This document shows, piece by piece, positions 1 to 8,681 of a stretch of DNA of 64,000 nt. Below the pieces are notes generated by a model that made no database searches, was not told where the DNA came from, and saw nothing but the letters and a program-made list of their open reading frames with translations. A program made the position numbers and the translations under genes. Source of the stretch: UBA1351 sp963677625 (lineage in GTDB: Bacteria > Bacillota > Clostridia > Lachnospirales > Vallitaleaceae); contig CAXXSW010000001.1 in assembly GCA_963677625.2 (NCBI GenBank), positions 73,877-137,876 of the forward strand, written 5' to 3'. Every line of letters starts with the position of its first letter. Position 1 is the first letter of the stretch.

Positions 1-74
1 TATTATAACAACTTTATAAGAAACAAGAAAGTCAAAATAGTAAAATAGCATAGGAGATATCCAAATAATAATAA

Positions 75-105
75 AGACTGCCAATGACTAAGTCAAGGGC
101 AGTCT
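75..105 (-). terminator. Hairpin downstream of fakA
   Basis: Inverted repeat AGACTGCC (75-82) / GGCAGTCT (98-105) with an inner TGAC/GTCA stem (85-88/92-95). Read on the minus strand it lies 35 nt after the fakA stop and is followed by a T-rich run (TTATTATTATTTGG). It is a likely end of the asp23-fakA transcript; the U-tract is interrupted, so termination strength is uncertain. Confidence 0.6.
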
Positions 106-139
106 ATTAAACATATGGTTTAGTTTGACTTATTAATAT

Positions 140-1825
140 CTATTCTACTGAAATGATGAAATAATATAAGGGTTGACCACCGTAGTGAATTTCTACTTCT
201 GCATCCTCATATTTATCTTCAATGTAGTCCGAAAGTTCTTTAGCACCTTCTTCAGTCATATCTTCACCATAGTAGATTGTTACAAGTTCAGAATCCGTAT
301 CAACGATATGATCAAGGAGCTTATAAGTTGCTTGCTTCAGATCTGGATCTACCGCTTTAATACCATCATCAGCAATACCAAGAATATCTCCTTCTTTGAT
401 CTCCATGGAATCAATACTGGTATCTCTAACTGCAAAGGTAATCTGTCCAGTTTTCACATCATCAAGAGCCTCTGTCATAGCCTCTATATTCTCTTCAACA
501 CTTACACCTGCATCAAATGAAATGAGGGCAGTTACACCTTGCGGTGCTGTCTTTGATGGAATAACATGAACATTCTTATCTTCAACCAAATCACAAACTT
601 GACTAGCTGCTAAGATAATATTCTTGTTATTTGGGAAGATATATATGTCTTCTGCATTAATGGTCTCAACTGCCTTCAAAAAATCTTCTGTACTAGGATT
701 CATAGTTTGACCACCTGTTACAACATGGTCGACACCAAGACTTTCAAAAATTTTATTCATACCTTCTCCCACAGACACTGCGACGAAAGCATGATCTTTC
801 TTTGGTAACTCCTTAGTTACAGGTTTTTGACTTGTTGTTTCGTGGATTTCAGATTCAGTTACAAGACGGTTGGCATGCTGAATACGCATATTATCAACTT
901 TTATGTTCTGAAGTTGTCCGATGGTTAAGCCATGTTGCATAGCAAGACCTGGGTCATTCGTATGAACATGGATTTTGATCAAATCTTCATCCGCTACAGA
1001 TACGATAGAATCCCCAATGGTTTCAAGAAAGCGTTTCAAGGTTTCAGCATGTTCAACATTTTCTTCATAAGTATTTCTATCACCTGTATCAATGATAAAT
1101 TCAGTACAGTAACCAAATTTAATATCCTCATCAGCATGAACAATAGCAACTTTGATGTTTTCTTCATCATTTGTAAGATTATCTTCGATTTCAAGAGTTA
1201 CATCTGTACCATTTTCAAGAGCCATAAGAGCACCTTTCAACACATATAAAAGACCTTGACCACCGGCGTCAACGACACCTGCCTCCTTTAGAACAGGAAG
1301 CATATCCGGTGTACGGTCCAAGACTTCCTTCCCATGACCAATAACGATTCTAAGAGCTTCTAAAATGTCCTTAGTTTCTTCACAGATTTCAACTGCCTTA
1401 TCAGCCATTCCTCTTGCAACGGTTAATATAGTCCCTTCCTTAGGTTTCATAACAGCTTTATAAGCTGTATCAGCCCCACGGACCATAGCATCAGCTAATA
1501 TTTTAGTATTTAATTCTTCATACTCTGCGATTTCTTTAGCAAAACCCCTAAAGATTTGAGATAATATGACACCTGAATTTCCTCTAGCACCTCTTAGTGA
1601 TCCCGAGGAAATTGCTTTTGAAATTGCTTTCATATCTGAACCATTAGTCTTCTCAACTTCTCTGGCTGCCGCAAGAATAGTAAGGGTCATATTGGTTCCA
1701 GTATCCCCATCTGGAACAGGAAATACATTTAACTCATCTACATATTTTTTCTTCGATTCTAAAAATTTAGCACCAGCAATAAACATATTCTTTAGAATAT
1801 TCGAATTTATTGTTTCAATAGTCAC
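140..1825 (-). CDS. fakA: Fatty acid kinase subunit A (FakA/YloV, DhaL-DegV-like)
   Basis: 561 residues. FakA transfers phosphate from ATP to exogenous fatty acids held by a DegV-type FakB protein, feeding them into PlsX/PlsY phospholipid synthesis in the cytoplasm. The N-terminal DhaL-type kinase domain shows the Mg/ATP motif NVFPVPDGDTGTN at residues 33-45 (metal-binding Asp39 and Asp41) and GARGNSGVILSQIFRG about 40 residues later. The C-terminal half is the DegV-like/DAK1_2 region. Length is normal for YloV (about 550). The start is GTG with GGAGG 7 nt upstream. It follows asp23 by 21 nt in the conserved asp23-fakA pair. No FakB (DegV) gene is in this window. Identification is strong; the fatty-acid role comes from the family. 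Confidence 0.95.
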   Translation of the reverse strand: MTIETINSNILKNMFIAGAKFLESKKKYVDELNVFPVPDGDTGTNMTLTILAAAREVEKTNGSDMKAISKAISSGSLRGARGNSGVILSQIFRGFAKEIAEYEELNTKILADAMVRGADTAYKAVMKPKEGTILTVARGMADKAVEICEETKDILEALRIVIGHGKEVLDRTPDMLPVLKEAGVVDAGGQGLLYVLKGALMALENGTDVTLEIEDNLTNDEENIKVAIVHADEDIKFGYCTEFIIDTGDRNTYEENVEHAETLKRFLETIGDSIVSVADEDLIKIHVHTNDPGLAMQHGLTIGQLQNIKVDNMRIQHANRLVTESEIHETTSQKPVTKELPKKDHAFVAVSVGEGMNKIFESLGVDHVVTGGQTMNPSTEDFLKAVETINAEDIYIFPNNKNIILAASQVCDLVEDKNVHVIPSKTAPQGVTALISFDAGVSVEENIEAMTEALDDVKTGQITFAVRDTSIDSMEIKEGDILGIADDGIKAVDPDLKQATYKLLDHIVDTDSELVTIYYGEDMTEEGAKELSDYIEDKYEDAEVEIHYGGQPLYYFIISVE

Positions 1826-1846
1826 TGGTAATCCTCCTTCAGTTAC

Positions 1847-2203
1847 TTATTCGTCTACTCGAACGCCTTCTACAAAAACGTCAATGTGTGAAACTTCCAT
1901 TCCCGAAAAAGTTTCAAGCTTATATTTCACCGTGCTGATTAGAGTATCAGTAACAGCTTGTATGTTCACACCATATTCAATAATAATGTGAAAATCAATA
2001 GTAATAACATTATCTACAACTTGCAGATTAATACCTTTCGTAAGACTGTCCCTCTTAAGAAGTCTTGTAAGTCCAGTTGAAAGGTTTACCATAGCCATCC
2101 CTACGATTCCGTAGCATTCAACAGCAGATAATCCAGCGACTTTAGCTAATACTTCGTTTTCTATAATAATTTCGCCTAGCTCATTTCCCATTTTTCCAAT
2201 CAT
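1847..2203 (-). CDS. Asp23/Gls24 family envelope stress protein (YloU)
   Basis: 118 residues, a single Asp23/Gls24 domain (DUF322) with the typical start GEIIIENEVLAKVAGLSAVECYGIVGMA and the segment DFHIIIEYGVNIQAVTDTL. In Firmicutes these small alpha/beta proteins sit at the membrane or in the cytosol and are linked to envelope stress; the paralogue beside fakA is YloU. ATG start with GGAGG 7 nt upstream. First gene of the asp23-fakA operon, diverging from rpmB exactly as in Bacillus. No membrane segment. Its molecular function is not established. Confidence 0.9.
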   Translation of the reverse strand: MIGKMGNELGEIIIENEVLAKVAGLSAVECYGIVGMAMVNLSTGLTRLLKRDSLTKGINLQVVDNVITIDFHIIIEYGVNIQAVTDTLISTVKYKLETFSGMEVSHIDVFVEGVRVDE

Positions 2204-2237
2204 GGTTAAGCCTCCTTCTTGGATTTATTGCCTATTC

Positions 2238-2265
2238 ATTATATCATCTTTTCTCTCGATTTCAA
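2238..2265 (-). promoter_or_regulatory. Promoter of asp23-fakA
   Basis: On the minus strand, -35 TTGAAA (complement of 2260-2265), a 16-nt spacer and -10 TATAAT (complement of 2238-2243), about 35 nt upstream of the asp23 ATG. It is a near-consensus vegetative sigma-A promoter. Confidence 0.65.
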
Positions 2266-2305
2266 ACGAAATTTGTGTTTTTTTCACTTTCTATAAAATT
2301 AGTCC

Positions 2306-2334
2306 TTGCAATTTGAGTCAAGTTTTATTATAAT
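2306..2334 (+). promoter_or_regulatory. Promoter of rpmB
   Basis: -35 TTGCAA (2306-2311), 17-nt spacer, -10 TATAAT (2329-2334). The predicted start near 2341 leaves a leader of about 40 nt before the rpmB GTG. Confidence 0.75.
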
Positions 2335-2379
2335 TGGATTGTTGTATTGATATAAGACATATATAAGGAGGTGTATCGC

Positions 2380-2565
2380 GTGGCTAAATGTGCAGTATGC
2401 GATAAAGGAGTACACTTCGGTATTCAAGTAAGCCATTCTCATAGAAGAAATAATAAGCAATGGAAGCCAAACATTAGAACTGTGAAAGCTGTCGTTGACG
2501 GCAGAGTTCAAAAGCTTAATGTATGTGCCAAATGCTTACGTTCAGGTAAAGTTGAAAGAGCTTAA
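2380..2565 (+). CDS. rpmB: 50S ribosomal protein L28
   Basis: 61 residues beginning MAKCAVCDKGVHFG, a component of the large ribosomal subunit. Two CxxC pairs (CAVC at residues 4-7 and CAKC near residue 50) mark the zinc-binding (C+) form. The reading frame opens at a GTG at 2371, but AAGGAGGTG at 2365-2373 overlaps that codon and lies 8 nt before the GTG at 2380, where the canonical L28 N-terminus starts; I therefore use 2380. Monocistronic, with its own promoter and terminator. Neighbours match the Bacillus arrangement, except that no spoVM-like ORF lies beside it. Confidence 0.97.
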   Translation: MAKCAVCDKGVHFGIQVSHSHRRNNKQWKPNIRTVKAVVDGRVQKLNVCAKCLRSGKVERA

Positions 2566-2607
2566 ATCGAACAGGTTGTACTTAATACGGTTATCAAGTA
2601 AATAACG

Positions 2608-2657
2608 GTCTCAGCAATCAGTATAAAAACTTATGGTGATTGTTGAGGCTGTTTTTT
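2608..2657 (+). terminator. rpmB terminator
   Basis: A 13-bp stem, 2608-2620 with 2637-2649 (two G-U pairs), followed by T6 at 2652-2657. It is a classical intrinsic terminator 43 nt after rpmB. Confidence 0.88.
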
Positions 2658-2692
2658 ATTACCCAAATCTAAATACAAACTTTTGTAATAGA

Positions 2693-2724
2693 ATAAAAAA
2701 AGAACCTCATATTTTTTGAGGTTC
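2693..2724 (-). terminator. Terminator overlapping the thiN stop codon
   Basis: Stem GAACCTCA (2702-2709) / TGAGGTTC (2717-2724). On the minus strand it is followed directly by a run of Ts (complement of the A-rich 2693-2701). The TGA stop of thiN (complement of 2707-2709) lies inside the distal arm, so the last codons of thiN form the terminator. It ends the long priA-to-thiN operon. Confidence 0.8.
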
Positions 2725-3369
2725 GTCATCGGATTGGGTAATTAGGAGCTTTCCTTTTGATATGCCTATATAATAGTCACCTTCTATCTCATTACTGACT
2801 CCTAGGCTGTTATAGGGCGATAATTTGGCATCATATAGGTTATACTTAAGGCCAGAGGTTTGAGTAATACAAGTTTCAGTTACAGGGATTAGAGATATAT
2901 ATTTATAAGTGGACGCAACTCCCCTGACCTCTATTGGTCCTTCATAAAATCGAATTTTATTATATCTATCAATATAAGTGATTTTGCACTCTTTTATATA
3001 TTGAAATGGAACCATCAGATTGGCAAAAGTATGATCAATTCTTGTACCAAATCCTCCCAAAATAGTGATTTCTTGATAGTTTTTCCCTATAAGCTCTTCA
3101 ATAGCACCATGGGTATCTGTTAAATCTTTTTCAGGATCTAAAACTTTATGTTCAATCCCTGAATCAAACAAACAGTCTCTTTTTTTTGCGTCCAATGTAT
3201 CAAAGTCGCCATAGATAAGATCCATAGGCACTTCAGCTTCTAAGGCAGTACTACATCCACCATCAACACCAACAATATAACTACCCTGATTACGTTTATA
3301 ATATGAACGTAAAAAATCAAGATCAATGGCTCCGCCTGTAATGATCAAAGCTTTATTTATCTCACTCAT
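2707..3369 (-). CDS. thiN: Thiamine pyrophosphokinase
   Basis: 220 residues. Transfers pyrophosphate from ATP to thiamine, giving thiamine diphosphate. Family hallmarks are visible: GVDGGCSTALEA near residues 34-45, DLIYGDFDT near 51-59, and DPEKDLTDTHGAIE followed by GGFGTRIDHTFANL. Its length fits the family (210-220). It overlaps rpe by 8 nt, which suggests translational coupling, and is last in the prkC-rsgA-rpe-thiN block as in Bacillus (yloS). Note the GGAG directly against the ATG, an unusually short ribosome-site spacing. Confidence 0.93.
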   Translation of the reverse strand: MSEINKALIITGGAIDLDFLRSYYKRNQGSYIVGVDGGCSTALEAEVPMDLIYGDFDTLDAKKRDCLFDSGIEHKVLDPEKDLTDTHGAIEELIGKNYQEITILGGFGTRIDHTFANLMVPFQYIKECKITYIDRYNKIRFYEGPIEVRGVASTYKYISLIPVTETCITQTSGLKYNLYDAKLSPYNSLGVSNEIEGDYYIGISKGKLLITQSDDEPQKI

Positions 3370-4018
3370 CTCCTACTGCCTTAAAGGCTCTTATTCTAGC
3401 GGGAACGTCCTCAGCACCAAATACTGCTGATCCAGCCACAACAACATCTACGCCGGCTTCTAAGACCTCTTTAAGATTGCTAAGACTTACACCACCATCT
3501 ATCTGGATATCAAAATTCAAACTTTTATTTTTTCTTATTTCCTTAAGCTCTTTGATTTTATCTATCATTGCAGGTATAAATGACTGACCTCCGAATCCAG
3601 GATTAACAGTCATAAGAAGGACCATATCAATGTCTTCTAAAACATATTCAAGTGTATCTAAAGATGTTGCCGGATTAAGGGCTACACCTGTCTTTATGCC
3701 ATGACTTTTAATCAATTGCAGTGTCCTATGAAGATGAACTGTAGCTTCTTGATGTACAGTGATTATATCAGCACCTGCATCAACAAAGTCCTTTACAAAA
3801 CGTTCCGGTTGTTCAATCATAAGATGTACGTCAAAAACTTTATCTGTAACTTTTCGAATAGCTTTTATGATTGGTGGTCCAAGAGTAATATTGGGTACAT
3901 ACTTGCCATCCATAACATCAATATGTATATAATCACATCCTGCATCACTAACTAATTCTATTTCCGCGCCAAGCTTAGAAAAATCTGCTGATAAGATTGA
4001 TGGTGCCAATTTAAACAT
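3362..4018 (-). CDS. rpe: Ribulose-phosphate 3-epimerase
   Basis: 218 residues, a complete TIM-barrel epimerase interconverting D-ribulose 5-phosphate and D-xylulose 5-phosphate in the pentose phosphate pathway. Signature motifs: LAPSILSADF at the N-terminus, HIDVMDGKYVPNITLGP (catalytic Asp and metal-binding His/Asp), DVHLMIEQPERF, MTVNPGFGGQSFI and QIDGGVS. ATG start with GGAG upstream. It begins 1 nt after rsgA ends and overlaps thiN by 8 nt; both neighbours are conserved across Firmicutes. Confidence 0.96.
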   Translation of the reverse strand: MFKLAPSILSADFSKLGAEIELVSDAGCDYIHIDVMDGKYVPNITLGPPIIKAIRKVTDKVFDVHLMIEQPERFVKDFVDAGADIITVHQEATVHLHRTLQLIKSHGIKTGVALNPATSLDTLEYVLEDIDMVLLMTVNPGFGGQSFIPAMIDKIKELKEIRKNKSLNFDIQIDGGVSLSNLKEVLEAGVDVVVAGSAVFGAEDVPARIRAFKAVGDE

Positions 4019-4019
4019 T

Positions 4020-4898
4020 TTAATATCTCCTTATATCTTTAAGTTCTTCATATATATGCAAATAGCTTTCATATCTACTTTTACTAATTTTCCCTGTTTC
4101 CAGAGCCTTCTTGATTCCACATTTTGGTTCATTTACATGATTACAACCTCTGAACTTACATTCAGGCTCAAATGTTTCAAATTCAATAAAATAATTTTTC
4201 AATTCATCTTCCCTGAGTTCATTCAGTTGCAAAGAAGAAAAACCTGGAGTATCTACTACATAGGAGTGAGTATCCATAGGAATGAGATTCGCATGACGGG
4301 TTGTATGCTTACCACGCTTAATCTTGTCACTGACCTGTCCTGTTTCCATATACGTATGTTCTTGGATTAAGTTTATGATAGAGGACTTCCCTACACCTGA
4401 TGGGCCTGCAAATACGGTTGTCTTACCTTTCAATAAGCCTTCAATTTCAACAAAACTATCATCCTCTTGAGCACTAATGGCCATGGTTTTATATCCAGCC
4501 ATTCGATAGATATCAATCAAGTCCTTAATTTCCCTATCATCAATCAAATCAGATTTATTAAAACAGACTAGGGCTTCAATATCATTCATAGCAACTGCTA
4601 CTAGAAAACGATCTAAAAGGTTTAAATTAGGCTCAGGATGACTAAGAGAAAAAACAATAAATGCCTGATCAACATTAGATACAGTGGGTCTTACCAGAGA
4701 GTTCTTTCGAGCTAGTATTTCAACAACATTCCCTTCCATATCTCCTTCGTGAGTGATATCAATAACGACATCATCACCAATCAATGGCTTCATGTTCTTA
4801 TTCCTAAATATTCCTTTCGCCCTACATTCAAAGATGCCCTTATCAGGAACATCTACATAATAAAATCCAGCAATACCTTTTACAATTTTTCCAGTCAT
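4020..4898 (-). CDS. rsgA: Ribosome small subunit-dependent GTPase A
   Basis: 292 residues, a circularly permuted GTPase that acts in late 30S maturation. Order of motifs: N-terminal OB-fold (about 1-65), G4 NKSD before G1 GPSGVGKSS, then G3 DTPGF, confirming the permutation, and a C-terminal zinc knuckle (Cys-x4-Cys, His, Cys in ECKFRGCNHVNEPKCG). Its start codon overlaps the prkC stop by one base (TAATG), typical coupling of prkC-rsgA. Normal family length. Confidence 0.96.
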   Translation of the reverse strand: MTGKIVKGIAGFYYVDVPDKGIFECRAKGIFRNKNMKPLIGDDVVIDITHEGDMEGNVVEILARKNSLVRPTVSNVDQAFIVFSLSHPEPNLNLLDRFLVAVAMNDIEALVCFNKSDLIDDREIKDLIDIYRMAGYKTMAISAQEDDSFVEIEGLLKGKTTVFAGPSGVGKSSIINLIQEHTYMETGQVSDKIKRGKHTTRHANLIPMDTHSYVVDTPGFSSLQLNELREDELKNYFIEFETFEPECKFRGCNHVNEPKCGIKKALETGKISKSRYESYLHIYEELKDIRRY

Positions 4899-6817
4899 TA
4901 ATTATCTCCATTCGTGTCGCTAAAGTAAATGGTTGCAGGGTAAACGAGCGTACCATCGTTATATACACGAACCACACCTTGTCCAACACCTGTTGCAGTC
5001 AGATTTAGAGGGAAATATGATGCGTCTACATCATCCTCGAAAATAATCACCTCACCGCTTCCAGTATCCAAAGTAACTTTTAGACGATATTCATCCTGTC
5101 CGTTTTCTGCTACATTATAAACAGCAAAGGGAATTGATACAGGAACAAACTCTGGTCCCTTACTAACCACATAGTCAACCACATATCCCTCTTTTACTTC
5201 TCTTCCAGCTTCTACTGACGCAGATATAATATAACCTGCTTTTATTTCATCATCATAGACAGTCGACATAGTCCCCGGAATAAAACCGTTAAGTTCAAGC
5301 ATACCCAAACCTTCATTAACTTCAAGACCAACAATGTCGGGCATGGTAATCATGAATATTTCAGGTCCATTACTAACATAAATTTCAACTTCACTACCAA
5401 GTGGAACTTCTTCATTTGGTAGTGGGTCCTGACGGATAACTCCACCTTTTGGAACTACGGAGTTATATTCTGTAGTCATTTTGACTTGGAATCCTTTTGA
5501 ATCCAAGGAGGTCTCTGCAACATCGTATTCAAGTCCCATAACATTGGTAACCGTGGCCATTTCAACTCCAAGGCTAACAACAACATCAATAACACGATCA
5601 AGTTCTACTATTGATTCCACTCCAGGTTCTTGGCTGATAATCTGCCCTTTAGGAACCTCATCGTCGTATAGACTATCAACAACTTTTATGTCAAGCCCCA
5701 AAGCTTCAAGACTAACTTCTGCCTGATCAACTGTCTGTCCCAAAACATCTGGCACCTCAATTGTCTCCGGAATATAGTCACCTGTAATATTCGTAAACAT
5801 ATAAAAAACGATAACCAATACAAGGGTAAAGCTTAACAAAATACCTAGAGCAACAATCAGTCGGTCTAGAGGATCTTTATTACCACTATACTCCAAAACC
5901 TCATTTTTACTCCATATGTGCTTCATTTCCTCATGATTCATAATCAGTGTTTCTTCTGGTGCATTATCAATAGTATATATAAGGACATCATCTGGATTTA
6001 ACATGGATTGTTTTATGTCTTCCAACATCTCTTTAGCACTTTGATATCGAAGGGATGATTTTTTTTGAGTTGCCTTAGTGATAATCGTCTGAATATTAGT
6101 TGACAGATTTTCATTCAGTTCTGTCGGATCAGGCATATCATCATGAATTTGCATCAAGGCGACATTAACTGCATTGTCTCCTTCAAAAGGAACCCGTCCT
6201 GTAGCCATTTCATACATACAAATCCCTAAGGAATATAGGTCACTTTTATTATCGTGGTAAGATCCCTTTGCCTGCTCAGGTGCAATATAATGAACACTAC
6301 CAGATGTGTTTTCATTTATTTCAATCGTATTGTTGCCGGCAATTCTGGCAATACCAAAATCCATGACTTTAACCTTACCATCATGTGTCAACATTATATT
6401 CTGTGGCTTAATATCCCTGTGAATAATGTGATTCTTATGAGCATTTTCCAAAGCTGTTGCTACACAAACAGAAATCTTAAGGATTTCTGTATCTGTTAGA
6501 TGTCCATTATTTCGAATATAGTCTTTCAGGGTCTCACCCTCTAAATATTCCATAACAATATAATGGGTTTTTCCTTCTTGACCAACATCAAAAATACCTA
6601 CAATATTAGAGTGCGATAAAGATGCTGCTGATTGTGCTTCAACCTTAAATTTGCGAACAAAAGTATCATCTAGACAATACTCATCACGAAGTACCTTTAT
6701 GGCAACATACCGCCCTAGTTTGTTATCTTTAGCCTTATAAACAATACTCATGCCTCCAGATCCAATACGTTCAATAATTTCATATCGTTCTGCTAAGACT
6801 CCACCGATTTTAATCAT
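4898..6817 (-). CDS. prkC: PASTA-domain Ser/Thr protein kinase PrkC
   Basis: 639 residues. Hanks-type kinase: glycine loop GSGGMSIVYKA at 19-29, Lys41, catalytic HRDIKPQN at 133-140, DFG at 153-155, activation segment ending in APEQ. A juxtamembrane linker is followed by one membrane helix (about residues 320-343), then three extracellular PASTA repeats and a tail of about 75 residues. PASTA repeats in this family bind muropeptides or lipid II, and the kinase phosphorylates cell-wall, division and translation factors. The start overlaps the end of its phosphatase gene by 4 nt (ATGA). Compare the kinase-free, eleven-repeat PASTA protein at 59635-62043. Confidence 0.96.
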   Translation of the reverse strand: MIKIGGVLAERYEIIERIGSGGMSIVYKAKDNKLGRYVAIKVLRDEYCLDDTFVRKFKVEAQSAASLSHSNIVGIFDVGQEGKTHYIVMEYLEGETLKDYIRNNGHLTDTEILKISVCVATALENAHKNHIIHRDIKPQNIMLTHDGKVKVMDFGIARIAGNNTIEINENTSGSVHYIAPEQAKGSYHDNKSDLYSLGICMYEMATGRVPFEGDNAVNVALMQIHDDMPDPTELNENLSTNIQTIITKATQKKSSLRYQSAKEMLEDIKQSMLNPDDVLIYTIDNAPEETLIMNHEEMKHIWSKNEVLEYSGNKDPLDRLIVALGILLSFTLVLVIVFYMFTNITGDYIPETIEVPDVLGQTVDQAEVSLEALGLDIKVVDSLYDDEVPKGQIISQEPGVESIVELDRVIDVVVSLGVEMATVTNVMGLEYDVAETSLDSKGFQVKMTTEYNSVVPKGGVIRQDPLPNEEVPLGSEVEIYVSNGPEIFMITMPDIVGLEVNEGLGMLELNGFIPGTMSTVYDDEIKAGYIISASVEAGREVKEGYVVDYVVSKGPEFVPVSIPFAVYNVAENGQDEYRLKVTLDTGSGEVIIFEDDVDASYFPLNLTATGVGQGVVRVYNDGTLVYPATIYFSDTNGDN

Positions 6818-7554
6818 GCTAAGCCACCTCCTGAAAGTTTAATCAAGACGATGGTTATATTATCTGTTCCTCCAAGATCAAGTGCTTTTCTAAGCATAGT
6901 ATCGACACGGTCTTCCAAAGTACCATCTTTATGTATAAAAAAGAGAATTTCGTCATCGCGTAGCATATTGGTCAGGCCGTCTGAGCATAAAAGAATATAT
7001 TCCCAATCCTTTTTTATCTTATATTCCTTAAAATCAGGCTCAATCGTTTTGTCAACACCTAATGCTTTTGTAATCCTGTTTTTATTGGGGTGACGATAAG
7101 CTTCTTCATGAGTAATAGCTCCGGCATCCAACAAGCCCTGTACATAAGAATGATCTTTGGTAAGCTGTACCATCTGATCAGTTTTAACTGCATAAACTCG
7201 GCTATCACCAATATGAGCCACATGACACATGTTACCTTCAACCGTTACAATATCTGTTGTTGTTCCCATACCAAAAAGAGAACCATCATTTAAAGACTTT
7301 TCAAAAATCGCCTTATTGGCCTTATCCATACTCTGGTGAAAGACTGATACAACCTGTTCTTGACTCTTCCTAACCGTTTCAAGAACCGTATCAACTGCAA
7401 GTCTTGAAGCCATGGCACCACCTTGATGACCGCCCATACCATCAGCAACAATATATATATTCTGAAGTGGGCCAATATTTATATCCATATTTATAAAAGC
7501 GTCCTGGTTTTCCTGACGGACGTATCCTTTATGACTGATACCGTATGAAATCAT
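6814..7554 (-). CDS. stp: PP2C-family protein phosphatase (Stp/PrpC)
   Basis: About 246 residues. Metal-dependent Ser/Thr phosphatase that reverses PrkC phosphorylation. Motifs: YGISHKGYVRQENQDAF at the N-terminus, VADGMGGHQGG (metal-binding Asp), HIGDSRVYAV, LCSDGL and GGTDNITIVLI. The frame is open to a GTG at 7578, but GGGAGG (complement of 7559-7564) precedes the ATG at 7554, where the family N-terminus MISYGISHKG begins, so I use 7554. It couples to prkC through an ATGA overlap. Confidence 0.95.
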   Translation of the reverse strand: MISYGISHKGYVRQENQDAFINMDINIGPLQNIYIVADGMGGHQGGAMASRLAVDTVLETVRKSQEQVVSVFHQSMDKANKAIFEKSLNDGSLFGMGTTTDIVTVEGNMCHVAHIGDSRVYAVKTDQMVQLTKDHSYVQGLLDAGAITHEEAYRHPNKNRITKALGVDKTIEPDFKEYKIKKDWEYILLCSDGLTNMLRDDEILFFIHKDGTLEDRVDTMLRKALDLGGTDNITIVLIKLSGGGLA

Positions 7555-7616
7555 ACTACCTCCCAGTTTACTTACCACTACATTGGATTAATCAACCTTT
7601 AATCCGTGCATCGGTT

Positions 7617-8678
7617 CTAATTATTATTTTTCGTATATCTGTTTCTAAGCTGTCCACATGCCGCATCAATACTCTGACCCAAAGACCTTCTTATTGTTGT
7701 GGGAATATGATGCTTTTCCAAAACATTTTTAAAAGCTTTGATCCTATCAAGGCCTGTTGGTGTATAGTCTCTTTCATCAACAGGATTTACTGGTATCAGA
7801 TTAACATGGCAGAGTACGCCAGACAAGAGTTTTCCTAAATCTTCTGCATTTTGTAAGGAATCATTTACGCTGTGAATCATAGAATATTCAAATGTTATAC
7901 GCCTGTTAGTGGTTTCTGTATATTTCTTACAGGCTTCTATAAGCTGTTCAAGTGGATATTTACCAGCAATCGGCATCACTCTTTTTCGTTCATCCTGATA
8001 AGGAGAATGCAAGGATATAGCTAGATTAACTTGTGGAGCATCTATACTTAATTTTATGATATTTTCGACAATACCGCAAGTTGATACAGTTATACTTCTT
8101 CGTGATAAATGACGCCCTTTTTCATCACTGATTAACCGTATAAAACGTATAAGTTGATCATAATTATCAAAGGGTTCACCTGTTCCCATCACTACAACTG
8201 AATGGATACTGATATCCTGATCTACTTCAATAGCATAGATCTGGTCAAGCATTTCTGATGCCATAAGTTGTCGCTTCAAACCACCAATTGTTGAAGCACA
8301 AAAAGTACACCCCATTTTACATCCAACCTGAGAAGAAATACATACAGAATATCCGTACTTATACTTCATTAGTACCGTTTCAATAATTTCTCCATCATGA
8401 AGTTTGAAAAGATACTTTATGGTCCCGTCCCTATCATCATGGAAGGCATTGGCCTTCTCTACCACCATCAAGGGCTTCTGTTCAGATAGTTTAGTCCTAA
8501 GGTCTTTAGGTATGTTTTTCATAGCATCATAAGAACGTACCTTTTTATTATGTATCCAGTCAAATAGCTGTTTACCACGGAACTTTGCTTCTTTTAGCTC
8601 CAAAAGTTTAATTTCTAATTCATCTAAATACAGGGATTTAATATCTAATTTTTCCAAAGAATCTTCCTTTTCTTTCAC
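7617..8678 (-). CDS. rlmN: Dual-specificity 23S rRNA/tRNA adenine-C2 methyltransferase
   Basis: 353 residues from the GTG start. Radical-SAM enzyme that makes m2A at 23S A2503 and tRNA A37. The cluster motif CKMGCTFCAST (Cys-x3-Cys-x2-Cys) and the MGTGEPFDNY segment are present, as is the C-terminal AACGQL with the mechanistic Cys. A TTG at 8657 has a better ribosome site (AAGGAAG, 5 nt away) and would give 346 residues that still include the whole KFRGKQLFDWIH domain, so the exact start is unsettled. It begins 3 nt after rsmB. Confidence 0.95.
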   Translation of the reverse strand: MKEKEDSLEKLDIKSLYLDELEIKLLELKEAKFRGKQLFDWIHNKKVRSYDAMKNIPKDLRTKLSEQKPLMVVEKANAFHDDRDGTIKYLFKLHDGEIIETVLMKYKYGYSVCISSQVGCKMGCTFCASTIGGLKRQLMASEMLDQIYAIEVDQDISIHSVVVMGTGEPFDNYDQLIRFIRLISDEKGRHLSRRSITVSTCGIVENIIKLSIDAPQVNLAISLHSPYQDERKRVMPIAGKYPLEQLIEACKKYTETTNRRITFEYSMIHSVNDSLQNAEDLGKLLSGVLCHVNLIPVNPVDERDYTPTGLDRIKAFKNVLEKHHIPTTIRRSLGQSIDAACGQLRNRYTKNNN

Positions 8679-8681
8679 TAT

